Shown here in pieces: positions 51,356 to 61,329 of a DNA stretch of 64,000 nucleotides (positions are counted from its first letter, which is position 1; each line of letters opens with the position of its first letter). The DNA lies in NCBI RefSeq assembly GCF_012584455.1, contig NZ_JABAEB010000006.1, positions 189,440-253,439 on the forward strand, written 5' to 3'. Under the pieces are notes generated by a model, which was given only the letters and a program-made list of their open reading frames with translations, made no database searches and was not told where the DNA came from. The position numbers and the translations under genes are program-made. This DNA comes from Shewanella oncorhynchi (GTDB taxonomy: Bacteria; Pseudomonadota; Gammaproteobacteria; Enterobacterales; Shewanellaceae).

Positions 51356-52213
51356 ATGTCTGAGAATATCGAATCCGAAAGTCCGTTAAAACGTCAATTA
51401 CGTACCATTATTTTTGGCACTGATACTCCCGCTGGCCGCTATTTTGATATCGCCCTCATGGTGTGTATTGTGTTGAGTGTCGGCTTAGTGTTCCTCGACA
51501 CAGTAGAGATATTCCATCGCGAATACGGCCAGCTTATTTCTGTGTTGGAATGGGTATTTACCATTATTTTTACGATTGAATATGGCCTACGTTTGTACTG
51601 CGCGAATCATCCTGTGTTATATGCTCGCAGCTTTTATGGTTTAGTGGATTTGTTATCGGTATTGCCAAGTTATCTGGCGTTGCTGATCCCTGGCGCTAAC
51701 TTCACCTTAGTCATCCGGATACTTAGGCTGTTTAGGATTTTCCGCGTACTCAAATTACTGCGTTATTTGAGTGAAGGAAATGTTCTACTTAGGGCGATGA
51801 TGCAGTCGAGTCGTAAGGTTTTTTTGTTTTTCTTCTCGGTCAGTTTGATCGTTATGGTACTGAGTTCAGTAATGTATGTGGTTGAAGGGCCTGATAATGG
51901 TTTCAGTTCAATCCCTAAATCTGTGTACTGGACAATTGTGACTATTACTACAGTCGGTTACGGCGACATTACCCCGAAAACCGGATTAGGTCAGGCGATT
52001 GCGGCTTTTACTATGCTAATTGGTTACTCGATTATCGCAATCCCAACGGGGATTTTAACCGCCGAGATATCCCAAGAAGTAGGGCGTCATCGAGATTTAC
52101 GCTCGTGTAATCAATGCCATAAGACAGGTCATGATATTGATGCCATGTATTGTAGTCGTTGTGGATGTGAGCTAGATAGCCTAGATGTGCCCGTTGATAA
52201 AGGCGTTTCATGA
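51356..52213 (+). CDS. Voltage-gated-like K+ channel with C-terminal zinc ribbon
   Basis: The 285-residue protein has six membrane segments. S4 carries repeated arginines (RILRLFRIFRVLKLLRYL) and the pore has TTVGYGDITP, the K+ selectivity filter. The C-terminal 45 residues contain SCNQCHK and YCSRCGCEL, a four-cysteine zinc-ribbon pattern uncommon in bacterial Kv channels. It may respond to voltage and to metal or redox state. It precedes the MATE gene by 45 bases and could be cotranscribed. Confidence 0.92.
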   Translation: MSENIESESPLKRQLRTIIFGTDTPAGRYFDIALMVCIVLSVGLVFLDTVEIFHREYGQLISVLEWVFTIIFTIEYGLRLYCANHPVLYARSFYGLVDLLSVLPSYLALLIPGANFTLVIRILRLFRIFRVLKLLRYLSEGNVLLRAMMQSSRKVFLFFFSVSLIVMVLSSVMYVVEGPDNGFSSIPKSVYWTIVTITTVGYGDITPKTGLGQAIAAFTMLIGYSIIAIPTGILTAEISQEVGRHRDLRSCNQCHKTGHDIDAMYCSRCGCELDSLDVPVDKGVS

Positions 52214-52258
52214 TGACTTCGGCGAACACTTTTTATTTTTTGTAGGTAAAAGACACGT

Positions 52259-53800
52259 ATGACGCAAGCCAAGTTTGTTGAAGGCCCCATATTACGCCAT
52301 ATCTTAGTGATGAGTTCGACCGCAGCGGTAGGGATTTCTGCCTTATTTGTCGTGGATTTACTGGATATCTTTTTCCTGAGCCTATTGGGAGAGCATGAAC
52401 TCGCGGCGGCTGTGGGATATGCGGGGAGTATTTCGTTTTTTACCACATCGATTGGAATTGGTTTATCGATTGCATTAGGGGCTTTAGTGTCTCGCTCGAT
52501 TGGCGCAAAAGAGGTGGTGTTGGCAAAGCGCTTATTACTCAATAGCGCGGTTGTGACGACACTGATCAGTGTGCTGGTGGCGGCAGTGGTCACCATCTTT
52601 ATTCCTGAGCTAGTTGCCTTAGTCGGCGCGAGTGGTCATACGGCAGAGCTTGCTGCGAGCTATTTGTATATTCTCGTGCCTTCCTTGCCTTTTATCTGTC
52701 TTGCGATGGCGCTCGGCGGGGCTTTGCGCGCCGTGGGTGATGCAAAGTTATCTATGATGTCGACCTTAGCGGGAGGCGGCGTTAATGCAGTACTCGATCC
52801 GATTTTTATCTTCATGTTCGCCATGGGGATTGAAGGCGCTGCATTGGCATCCGTTTTAGCGAGGGTGGCGGTATTTGTGATTGCCGCTCGCGGTGTGGTG
52901 GTTAAGCATAAGTTGTTAGGCCATTTTGATAAGGCACATTTTGTCGCCGATCTTAAGCCCATCTTTGCCATTGCAGGTCCAGCGATGTTAACCAATGTGG
53001 CAACTCCCATCGGAAATGCCTTTGTGACCCGAGCGATCGCCGATTTCGGTGACGCTTATGTGGCAGGCTGGGCAGTATTGGGGCGTTTAATCCCTGTGGC
53101 CTTTGGGATGATCTTTGCACTCTCTGGCGCGATTGGACCTATTGTTGGGCAAAACTTTGGCGCAGGTCAGTTTGACCGAGTACGTGAGAGTTTAACGCGG
53201 GCGATTCAGTTTTGTACTGTGTATGTGCTGGTAATGTCTTTGTTGCTGTTTATGCTTAAGTCACATTTGGTCAGTGTGTTCGATATGAAGGGCGACAGCG
53301 CTGATCTTATTCACTTTTTCTGCAGTTATATCGCAGTATTCTTTATCTTTTCGGGGATTTTATTCGTGGCGAATGCGTCCTTTAATAACCTTGGCAAGGC
53401 CAAATATTCCACACTGTTTAACGTAGGTAAAGCCACTTTAGGCACAGTGCCCTTTGTGTATTTTGGTGCACTTTGGGGCGGGGTTTACGGTGTATTGATT
53501 GGGCAAATTTTAGGGTCTATTTTGTTTGGCACATTAGGTGTATGGGTTGCCTATCGTTTAGTGGATAAAGTGGCGGCGCAGGCACAGTTTTCAGCTGCGC
53601 CTAATCTTGATGCTGCGAATGCTATCCCCCGCAATGTCGTACTGACTGAGGAAGAGGAAATCGCTAATTGTGTTGCACAGAACTTACCGAGTGCGACCAA
53701 TCCGCTTTCATCCTCTTGCGTGCAGATGGCGCAATTAACGGAGGAGCAAGAAAATGAGCCCGTATTGCCCTATTTAGACGAGGGTAAAAAGCCTAATTGA
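52259..53800 (+). CDS. MATE-family multidrug efflux transporter
   Basis: A 513-residue protein with 12 hydrophobic segments in two similar halves. GALVSRSIGAKE (about 80-91) and GAIGPIVGQNFGAGQFDRVR (about 293-312) are the paired MATE motifs. The last 60 residues are hydrophilic and Glu/Pro-rich, an extension beyond usual MATE length (about 450). It exports cationic drugs in exchange for Na+ or H+. Confidence 0.92.
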   Translation: MTQAKFVEGPILRHILVMSSTAAVGISALFVVDLLDIFFLSLLGEHELAAAVGYAGSISFFTTSIGIGLSIALGALVSRSIGAKEVVLAKRLLLNSAVVTTLISVLVAAVVTIFIPELVALVGASGHTAELAASYLYILVPSLPFICLAMALGGALRAVGDAKLSMMSTLAGGGVNAVLDPIFIFMFAMGIEGAALASVLARVAVFVIAARGVVVKHKLLGHFDKAHFVADLKPIFAIAGPAMLTNVATPIGNAFVTRAIADFGDAYVAGWAVLGRLIPVAFGMIFALSGAIGPIVGQNFGAGQFDRVRESLTRAIQFCTVYVLVMSLLLFMLKSHLVSVFDMKGDSADLIHFFCSYIAVFFIFSGILFVANASFNNLGKAKYSTLFNVGKATLGTVPFVYFGALWGGVYGVLIGQILGSILFGTLGVWVAYRLVDKVAAQAQFSAAPNLDAANAIPRNVVLTEEEEIANCVAQNLPSATNPLSSSCVQMAQLTEEQENEPVLPYLDEGKKPN

Positions 53801-53911
53801 CGTTATGTGGCTTAGCTGTGCCGTGTAGAAGCTGTGGGCAAGAACGCAGATAAAAATGAACTCTTAATAACGAGGAGCAGTCAGAAAGCTGCTAATGATA
53901 GGAATGCTGAA

Positions 53912-53949
53912 AAACAAAATGCCACAAGATTGCTTGTGGCATTTTGTTT
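53912..53949. terminator. Strong bidirectional terminator after MATE gene
   Basis: AAACAAAATGCCACAAG pairs with CTTGTGGCATTTTGTTT around ATTG, a 17-bp perfect stem. Confidence 0.9.
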
Positions 53950-54043
53950 GAAACGGCGTTTGCACTTCATTTAGTTAAGCTAACAATGCCAAAATACGCC
54001 GCTAAAAGACTATTCTGCTGAGCTTCTTATTCTTCGTTACTGC

Positions 54044-54241
54044 TTATTCTTCAATACTTGGCGTGTCTTGTTGGCCTTCGACTTGTTCAGTCGCGGCTTC
54101 TGATGCCGCCATTTTTGCGCGATCAGCCTTAGAGATGTAACCTGATTTTGCAGGTGAGCCGATAGTCACTGGGTCGACTTTATTCAGTCTGGCCTTAGCG
54201 CGTTTAGCTATTTTCTTGATGATCTTTTGTTTCTTGTTCAT
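54044..54241 (-). CDS. DUF2986 family protein
   Basis: With ATG 54241 the product has 65 residues: a highly basic N-terminus (MNKKQKIIKKIAKRAKARLN) and the family segment SGYISKADRAKMAAS. The function is unknown. Confidence 0.75.
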   Translation of the reverse strand: MNKKQKIIKKIAKRAKARLNKVDPVTIGSPAKSGYISKADRAKMAASEAATEQVEGQQDTPSIEE

Positions 54242-54265
54242 GACGTCTCTAATTTCGTTTCGCAC

Positions 54266-54579
54266 CTGCTACGCGCAGGAATATGAGGCCAAGGGCTCAA
54301 TTGAGGCGGGATTCTAACTCAATCTGAGCGAACTGACCATGTTTTGCTGAATTTTGTCGAAAACAACGGCCACTCTTTGGGAACTAGTTTTGCTATATGG
54401 CGTTAGCATAACAATTTGACTCAAACGGTACTGTTAGTATTTCACACGACAAATGCTGCAAATTCTGCGGTGTAGGCTGTCAGTGTGGATCAAAAGCCAT
54501 TATATTGCCTAGCATTATGAGTTTGAAAAATTGACTCTACTGTTATTTTATTGCTCATATCCTGAGCCGAGGAAGATGT
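54266..54579. other. Intergenic, divergent promoters
   Basis: This 314-bp region separates the DUF2986 gene and yqfB. I see no frame or hairpin of note; only an RBS-like GAGGAAGA before yqfB. Confidence 0.5.
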
Positions 54580-54897
54580 GTGTTATTAACTAAAATCACT
54601 TTTTTTGAGCGCTTTGAGCACGATATATTAAGTGGCACTAAAACCATTACATTGCGTGATGAAACGGAATCCCATGTGATTGCAGGTCAAACGCTTCCCG
54701 TTTCAACCTTCGAAACCGACCGCTGGTTTTGTGATATCCATATTATTGATGTCGTGCCAGTGACCTTAACTGAGCTCTCAGACATTCATGCTAAGCAAGA
54801 GAATATGACGTTGCCGCAGTTACGTGATGTGATTGCAGAAATTTATCCCGGTCTTGAGCAATTGTTTATGATCCAGTTTAGGGTTTTACCGCAGTAA
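54580..54897 (+). CDS. yqfB: N4-acetylcytidine amidohydrolase (ASCH domain, YqfB)
   Basis: The 105-residue protein starts with GTG, preceded by GAGGAAGAT; no in-frame ATG exists near. FFERFEHDILSGTKTITLRD contains the conserved ASCH Lys-Thr and Arg, and TFETDRWFCDIHI and YPGLEQLFMIQFRVL follow. E. coli YqfB (103 aa) hydrolyses N4-acetylcytidine to cytidine and acetate. Size and motifs fit closely. Confidence 0.92.
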   Translation: MLLTKITFFERFEHDILSGTKTITLRDETESHVIAGQTLPVSTFETDRWFCDIHIIDVVPVTLTELSDIHAKQENMTLPQLRDVIAEIYPGLEQLFMIQFRVLPQ

Positions 54898-54922
54898 AAG
54901 TATAGAGCGTAATTCGTAAAAT

Positions 54923-54948
54923 AAAAAAGGCCGCACAGCAGCCTTTTT
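54923..54948. terminator. Intrinsic terminator between yqfB and RND operon
   Basis: AAAAAAGGC-CGCACAGCA-GCCTTTTT; serves both convergent transcripts. Confidence 0.8.
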
Positions 54949-55021
54949 ATTACAAATTCAATGGCATATTAAGTTGTCAAAGATTGCTGAACTGTTCAAG
55001 AACATCAGCTATCCAAGACAA

Positions 55022-58000
55022 CTAAACCGTCCAAGGTAACAGTTTTTTGGCAAAGTGATCGGCTTGGCCTAAGCGAATCGCTGCGCGGTGACGCATCCGA
55101 TAAAATGCTTGATAGCACAGGGGGACTAAGTACAAGCTAGTCACTGTCGAGAACGATAAGCCACCAATAATGGCGATTGCCATGGGGTAATATGGCGGGC
55201 CACCGCCACCGATTTGGGTATCACCCATCGCCAGTGGGACTAATCCCAGTACTGTTGTACCTACTGTCATTAACACTGGCCGCAAACGGGTGATACACAC
55301 CTCCCGAATGGTGTCAGACAATTTGTCGAGATCCGGTGTCATCTGATTGATTTGATCCACCAGAACGATACCGTTGTTCACCACTATCCCCATTAAAATC
55401 AAGATACCTATCATTGCCATCACAGAAATAGGGGTACCTGTGATAAACAGCGCCCAGAATACACCTGTGATGGAAAATAGGATCGAGGTAATAATCGCTG
55501 TCGGTAACAGTAGAGATTCAAACAACGCCGCCATAACAATATAAATCATCGCGACAGCCAAGAGCATATTAGTCACCATCACGTTCTGATCTTCATCTTG
55601 GCGCTCGAAGCCACCACGGAGTGAATAGTCGTAACCATCGGGGAAACGGATATTTTCCATCACTTGCTTGATCTTAGTTTGCGCCTCTTCTGTGGTGAGG
55701 TTTTCTAAGTTAGCCCCAATCGACAGCGAGGTTTGGCGATTGAAGTGTTTGATAGTATCGAAGCGGGGTTGGATCTCAATCTTCGCCAGATTATCTAAGG
55801 TGTACACTCTTTGGTCGAGGCGTACTATGGGTAACTGCTTGAGTTTCTCAAGTGACTTTTGCCATTCTTTCTCGTAGGCCATTTCGATGCGCAGCTCGCC
55901 ATTAGGATCGTGGCGGAAGGATCGTAGCGGTGAACCGCGCAGTGCCATGGAGATACTTGAGGCAATTTCATTGAGTTTTAAATCTAACCGCGCCGCCATT
56001 TGTCTATCAATGCGGATAATCACTTCTTGCTGAGCGCCGTTAAGCTCGGAGCGAACATCTTGCAATCCTTTGATATTTTGCAACAAAGGAATAACTTGTT
56101 CGCTCAAATTAATCAGCTCAGAGGTTGAACGTCCTGTCAGTGTGACTCGCACGCCAGAGTTGTCATTGCCCCAGCCAAATTGCGGTTTGGCGATGGAATA
56201 CTTAGGGAAGCCGCTGCGGATTTTCTTTTTTAACTCATCCACTGACATAGGTAAATCTTTCTTTAGGAGGATCACTGATGAGCCATCGTCAGAGGCATAA
56301 TAGCTGTAGACAGAATCAATATGGAATTCCTCTTTATTGTTATAAAGATACTCTTCCATTTGGTTGATCATTGCCTCAGTAACATTGAGATTATGTCGAC
56401 CTTCTACTTGGTAGTTAATGTAGATTCGTTCATTGCTCTCGCTGTCTTCTTGGTCCTGTTTAACCATAGATAGCGGCAGGGCGGTGGATGCGAGGATCGC
56501 TACAGCAATAACGCCTGAACGCCACGGTCTGAGCAATACCCAATCTAGGCTATTGTTGTAGAAACGCTGTAATTTACCCCCATCCTTTTCGGGGGCGATG
56601 TCGAAGTGGAGCTTAGTCAACATCAAAGGGATTAAGGTTTTTGCGACCAATAGCGACGCGGCGAGTGAAATACAAATCGCAATAGCAACATGCTCTAGAA
56701 AAATGGTGATCTCGACTTTTACGCCAAAAATATTAGGTAAAAATACAATGGCGGTTGTCATTGTGCCTGCCAATACCGCCAGAGACACTTTATCGACCCC
56801 CGTCATGACAGACTCTTCATTGTCCTTAGGGTGTTTACCTTGTTTTTCCTGCAGTACGCTCTCAGTGACAACTACAGCATTATCAATCAACATACCGACG
56901 GCAAGCAGGAGTCCCATCATAGACAGGATATTCAAGCTGTAGCCGAGTAGATACATAGCGGCGAGCGTCATACCGATTGAAATAGGCACGGATGACACAA
57001 CCACTAAAGTTATTTTCAAATTACGCAGGAATAAGTACAGCACCACAAAGGACAGCAGTGCACCGATTAACCCTGAAAGCAGCAAATCCATTAGTGAAGA
57101 TTTTACTCCAGAGGCTTGATCTTCCATGATAAATAGACGAATACCTTGGAACTGTTGGTCTTGCTTCGCAAGCTCAATTACCTTCATTACACGGTCTGAC
57201 ACTTCGACTAAGTTAGCGCCAGATTCCTTAAACACATCCAAACCCACGGCATAGTGCTTATCTAAATGTCGACCTTCGATACGTTCAGGTAGGGCAAATT
57301 GCACATCGGCGATATTGCCTAAGGTCAATCCGGGGATCAGTACTAGTGCTTTGATATCTTCAAGGTTTCTAAACTCACCCTTAGGTGAAACTTGATAAAC
57401 GATATTACTGGCCCTGAGTGTACCTGCGCTCAGCACAAAGTTCTCTCTGCCGAGACGTTGTTGCAAATCTGTGGCTGAAAATCCACTGGCGGCAAGGCGG
57501 TCGGCATTGATGCGTACCTCAATTTGCTTTTGCTCAACACCGTACAGGCTGACCTTAGAGACACCTTCAACACGTTCAAGCGGACGCTTGAGCTGTTTAT
57601 CGAGTAGATCGAATGCACCTGAAAGCTCACGATCACTTGAGATACGTATGGTGAGCACAGGCATGTCGGCGGTGGAGAATTGGCGGATAAAGACCCGCTC
57701 CACATCCTTGGGCAGTAAATGCCGCACTGCATCGATTTTTTCCCGCGCTTCTAAGCTCTTAGTTGCAACGTTTTCCCCCCACTTCATGTTGATTTCGATT
57801 TCGGCGCCTTCTTGGGAGGACTCTGATTCAAGCTCATCAATCCCACCCATAGTCGCGAGGGATTCCTCCAGCACTTTGGTAATATCGCGTTCCACTTCAG
57901 CAGGGGTCGAGCCTTTGTAAGGCACTTCCACCACTATCTGTGGGATATCAATACCGGGGAACATTTCCAGCGGTAATAGGCGACTCGAGGCGAGACCAAA

Positions 58001-58069
58001 CAGCAAGATAGCAAAGAAAAACATGCTGGTGGTTACGGGGCGCTGAATGGCTAAACGGGTGAGGTTCAT
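55022..58069 (-). CDS. RND efflux permease, second of a pair
   Basis: The 1015-residue protein has the RND layout: TM1 near 12-30, a large periplasmic domain, TM2-6 around 330-540, a second periplasmic domain and a C-terminal TM set. TM4 motif GMLIDNAVVVTESVL has one Asp where AcrB has two. VLMTVGTTVLGLVPLAMG is the TM11 signature. It starts inside the last codon of the upstream permease (ATGA). The pair may form a mixed trimer, as MdtB/MdtC do, fed by the lipoprotein adaptor upstream. No outer-membrane channel gene is included. Confidence 0.93.
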   Translation of the reverse strand: MNLTRLAIQRPVTTSMFFFAILLFGLASSRLLPLEMFPGIDIPQIVVEVPYKGSTPAEVERDITKVLEESLATMGGIDELESESSQEGAEIEINMKWGENVATKSLEAREKIDAVRHLLPKDVERVFIRQFSTADMPVLTIRISSDRELSGAFDLLDKQLKRPLERVEGVSKVSLYGVEQKQIEVRINADRLAASGFSATDLQQRLGRENFVLSAGTLRASNIVYQVSPKGEFRNLEDIKALVLIPGLTLGNIADVQFALPERIEGRHLDKHYAVGLDVFKESGANLVEVSDRVMKVIELAKQDQQFQGIRLFIMEDQASGVKSSLMDLLLSGLIGALLSFVVLYLFLRNLKITLVVVSSVPISIGMTLAAMYLLGYSLNILSMMGLLLAVGMLIDNAVVVTESVLQEKQGKHPKDNEESVMTGVDKVSLAVLAGTMTTAIVFLPNIFGVKVEITIFLEHVAIAICISLAASLLVAKTLIPLMLTKLHFDIAPEKDGGKLQRFYNNSLDWVLLRPWRSGVIAVAILASTALPLSMVKQDQEDSESNERIYINYQVEGRHNLNVTEAMINQMEEYLYNNKEEFHIDSVYSYYASDDGSSVILLKKDLPMSVDELKKKIRSGFPKYSIAKPQFGWGNDNSGVRVTLTGRSTSELINLSEQVIPLLQNIKGLQDVRSELNGAQQEVIIRIDRQMAARLDLKLNEIASSISMALRGSPLRSFRHDPNGELRIEMAYEKEWQKSLEKLKQLPIVRLDQRVYTLDNLAKIEIQPRFDTIKHFNRQTSLSIGANLENLTTEEAQTKIKQVMENIRFPDGYDYSLRGGFERQDEDQNVMVTNMLLAVAMIYIVMAALFESLLLPTAIITSILFSITGVFWALFITGTPISVMAMIGILILMGIVVNNGIVLVDQINQMTPDLDKLSDTIREVCITRLRPVLMTVGTTVLGLVPLAMGDTQIGGGGPPYYPMAIAIIGGLSFSTVTSLYLVPLCYQAFYRMRHRAAIRLGQADHFAKKLLPWTV

Positions 58070-61000
58070 GGGCGAGCCTCCTCTACGTTTACATGTGAGC
58101 TAGTTACTGCGTATTCTTTACGGTCGAACAGGGCATAGAGCACTGGGAGCACAATTAAGGTCAGTAGTGTTGATAAACTCAGACCAAAGATCACCGTAAT
58201 CGCCATCGGTGCGCGCACCTCTGAGCCATCACCTAGACCTAGCGCCATCGGCAATAAGCCTAAGATCGTGGTGAGGGTTGTCATCATAATGGGGCGTAGG
58301 CGCGATTTAGCTGCATCGCGAATGGCATCAAGTTTTTGAGCACCTTCGCTACGCAGTTGATTGATCCGATCCACAAGCACAATCGCGTTGTTCACGACGA
58401 TCCCCGCCAACATGATAAGGCCAATAAATACCACCACACTCAAATGAGTTTGGGTGATATAAAGCCCAAGTACACTGCCACCTAATGCCATAGGTACGGC
58501 AAAGAGAATAAGCAAGGGATGTAATAGTGATTCAAACTGACTCGCCATGACTAAATACACTAAGAAAATCGCTAAGATAAGGGCAATTTTGAGTGATTGG
58601 AATGAGTGCTCCATTTCCTCATTTTGACCACCAAAACGGGCCTGAACCGATGCGGGTAACACTTGTTGCGATAGGATCTGCTGCGCCTGTGCAACCGCAT
58701 CGCTTAAATCACCATAGGCGAGGTTAGCTGATACGAGAGCCACACGTTGTTGGCTGATGCGGTTAATCGCAGATGGGCCTAATTGCAATGAAACTTCTGC
58801 AACTGCGCTTAATGCAATAGGCTGACTGCTATTCGGATTGATGATTAAGGCATCGATATCGCTGATTTGATCCCGCTCTGCGAGTTCACTGCGCACCAGA
58901 ATATCAATCTTACGGTCACGCACTGTGTATTGACTGGCAACAGTACCACCAACACGTTGGGCAATACGGTTCGCAACCGTTGGTGCATCCATTCCTAGAG
59001 CCGCTAACCTTGCATGATCGAAACGGATACTTAGCTCTGGTTGACCATCACGTAGACTGGTGTTCACGTCGGCAAAACGCTCCGAGGCGGATAATGCTTT
59101 GACGAGACTATCTGCGCTGCGTTTGAGTAAGTTCAAATCGTAACCTGTGAGCTCAATCTCCAGTGGCGTTTTAAAGCTGAATAACTCAGGTTGCTCAATT
59201 TTCGCTTCAAGTTCAGGAATACGGCGCGCAGTATCACGTAATACTTGAGTGACTGCGTTATAGGCACTGTGGTCGTTAAGCACCACTTGCAAGCGGCCCC
59301 AGTTTTCACCCCCGCGGGCAGTATCCGAAGTCATCAAACCGCCGCTACCAGCTTGGCTATAAGCATGTTTAACTTCGGCTCTGTCTTTAATGGACAGTGC
59401 AAGTTGCTGTAATATCTTGTCGGTTTCGCTCACTGCCGTACCCGGCGGTAGCAAGATCTCCACATAAAACTCACCCTGATTCATTGGCGGAATAAGCTCC
59501 ATACCAAGTCGCGGTAACAAGCTAATACAAGCGCCTGTTATTGCAATCGTGAGTAACAGCGTTGCTTTTTGTTGGCGCAGCGCCGAGGCCAGAAGTTTGT
59601 AATAAACCTTCTCAATACTGTGGTATACAAAGTTAAATGCAGAGCTTAACGGGCGCATCACTAGACCAATAAGCCATGAGAAGAAGCGGCCTAAAATCAA
59701 CACTAAGGTCAGTAGTGCACTGGGTAAGTAACTAACAATTAATAGAATAGGAAAGGAAAACACAGTCGCGCTATAGTGTTTAAGCTTGCCCATTTTAGTG
59801 GTGGGTTTATCCTTAGGTGTCGTTTTTATCAGCGCGGGTAAGGTTTTAAAGCCTTCACGTGATGCCAGCATTGGAATGGACGTTAACGCGACTAATAGCG
59901 ATGCTAACAGCGCAAAAGTGACCGTTAGCGCTTGGTCTGAGAAGAGTGCGCCAGCAATCCCATCCACAAATACTAGCGGCACAAACACCGCAAGAGTGGT
60001 GAGTGTTGAGGCAAAAATCGCGCCTGCCACTTCTTTAGTCCCTGTCACTGCAGCTTCTAATTTACTCATGCCTTCGCTACGGCAGCGGTCTATGTTCTCT
60101 AATACCACAATGGCGTTATCGACCAAGAGGCCGATGGCAAGGGCGATACCACCTAATGACATGATATTTAAGCTGATATCGGCAAAATACATCATGTTAA
60201 AGGTGGCGATGACTGAGAAGGGAATCGAGATAGAAATAATCAGTGTCGGGATGATATTACGCAAGAACAGGTAAATCACTAGCATAGATAACAAGCTGCC
60301 CATCAGCGCAGAAGAGGTGACTTCGCTGACCGCACTTTCGATAAACTCAGACTGATCGTAAATCACTTCGAGCTTATTTTGCTTAGGGTCTTGATTGATT
60401 TTGACGAGTTCATCGCGCAGTTTTTTGGCGACAGCGACAGTATTTGCATCACCTTCTTTATAAATGGCCAGTTCAATCGATTCTTGACTGCCGATGCGGG
60501 TGATATCACTACGCTCTTTGTAGGCATCTGTGATGGTAGCAACTTCGAATAAACGGACTAAAGCTTGCTCGTCGCGATAGACGATCACTTGGCCGAGTTC
60601 ATCTAATGAGTTGAATTGGTTTAGCGTTCGTACTAAGTATTCGCGATCACCTTGGATCACTTTACCCGCAGAGAGGTTGATGTTTTCCTCATTAATACGA
60701 CGTTTAATATCATCGGCATTGAGATTGAGCTGCGACAGTTTTTCTTGATTGAGCTGAATATGCACTTCTTGCTCTAGGCCGCCAGATAAACGCACGGCGG
60801 CGACCCCAGATAGCGCCTCTAAACGACGCTTAAGCTCTTCCTCTGCATAGGTGCGCATTTGTTTGAGATCGGCTTCAGATGCATTGGGCACCGACAGCGC
60901 AAGACGCATAATGGGGTCGAGATTGGGGTTAAAACGCAGTAATAAGGGCTTTTTTACATCGAGCGGCAGAGCGATAGTGTCGAGTTTTTCACGTACATCT

Positions 61001-61317
61001 AAACTCGCCATATCCATTGTTGTGCCCCATTCAAACTCAAGCACCACATCTGACATGCCTGAGCGCGAAATAGAACTGATTTTACGTAAGCCTTTGACCA
61101 CGCCAACGGCTTCTTCAATTGGTTTAGAGACGAGCTGTTCGACTTCAACTGGCGCCGCGCCGTCATACATAGTGCGAATGGTTAATGTGGGATAGCTTAA
61201 GTCTGGCAGTAACTTCACCGCTAGGCGGGAAAATCCCACCATACCGAATAAAATCACCGCCAGCATGAACATCCATACCGTGACTGGCCGTTTAACAGAA
61301 GTGCTGATAATTGACAT
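58066..61317 (-). CDS. RND efflux permease, first of a pair
   Basis: The 1083-residue protein has standard HAE-type RND topology. TM4 reads GLLVDNAIVVLENID with a single Asp. A segment of about 60 residues near 510-570 (between TM6 and the second periplasmic domain) is longer than in AcrB and includes an extra hydrophobic stretch. RPIMMTTLTTILGLLPMALG is the TM11 motif. It begins 12 bases after the adaptor stop and overlaps the next permease by four bases. It pumps drugs, bile salts or similar amphiphiles using the proton gradient. Confidence 0.93.
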   Translation of the reverse strand: MSIISTSVKRPVTVWMFMLAVILFGMVGFSRLAVKLLPDLSYPTLTIRTMYDGAAPVEVEQLVSKPIEEAVGVVKGLRKISSISRSGMSDVVLEFEWGTTMDMASLDVREKLDTIALPLDVKKPLLLRFNPNLDPIMRLALSVPNASEADLKQMRTYAEEELKRRLEALSGVAAVRLSGGLEQEVHIQLNQEKLSQLNLNADDIKRRINEENINLSAGKVIQGDREYLVRTLNQFNSLDELGQVIVYRDEQALVRLFEVATITDAYKERSDITRIGSQESIELAIYKEGDANTVAVAKKLRDELVKINQDPKQNKLEVIYDQSEFIESAVSEVTSSALMGSLLSMLVIYLFLRNIIPTLIISISIPFSVIATFNMMYFADISLNIMSLGGIALAIGLLVDNAIVVLENIDRCRSEGMSKLEAAVTGTKEVAGAIFASTLTTLAVFVPLVFVDGIAGALFSDQALTVTFALLASLLVALTSIPMLASREGFKTLPALIKTTPKDKPTTKMGKLKHYSATVFSFPILLIVSYLPSALLTLVLILGRFFSWLIGLVMRPLSSAFNFVYHSIEKVYYKLLASALRQQKATLLLTIAITGACISLLPRLGMELIPPMNQGEFYVEILLPPGTAVSETDKILQQLALSIKDRAEVKHAYSQAGSGGLMTSDTARGGENWGRLQVVLNDHSAYNAVTQVLRDTARRIPELEAKIEQPELFSFKTPLEIELTGYDLNLLKRSADSLVKALSASERFADVNTSLRDGQPELSIRFDHARLAALGMDAPTVANRIAQRVGGTVASQYTVRDRKIDILVRSELAERDQISDIDALIINPNSSQPIALSAVAEVSLQLGPSAINRISQQRVALVSANLAYGDLSDAVAQAQQILSQQVLPASVQARFGGQNEEMEHSFQSLKIALILAIFLVYLVMASQFESLLHPLLILFAVPMALGGSVLGLYITQTHLSVVVFIGLIMLAGIVVNNAIVLVDRINQLRSEGAQKLDAIRDAAKSRLRPIMMTTLTTILGLLPMALGLGDGSEVRAPMAITVIFGLSLSTLLTLIVLPVLYALFDRKEYAVTSSHVNVEEARP

Positions 61318-61329
61318 GAAAGGCTCCTA

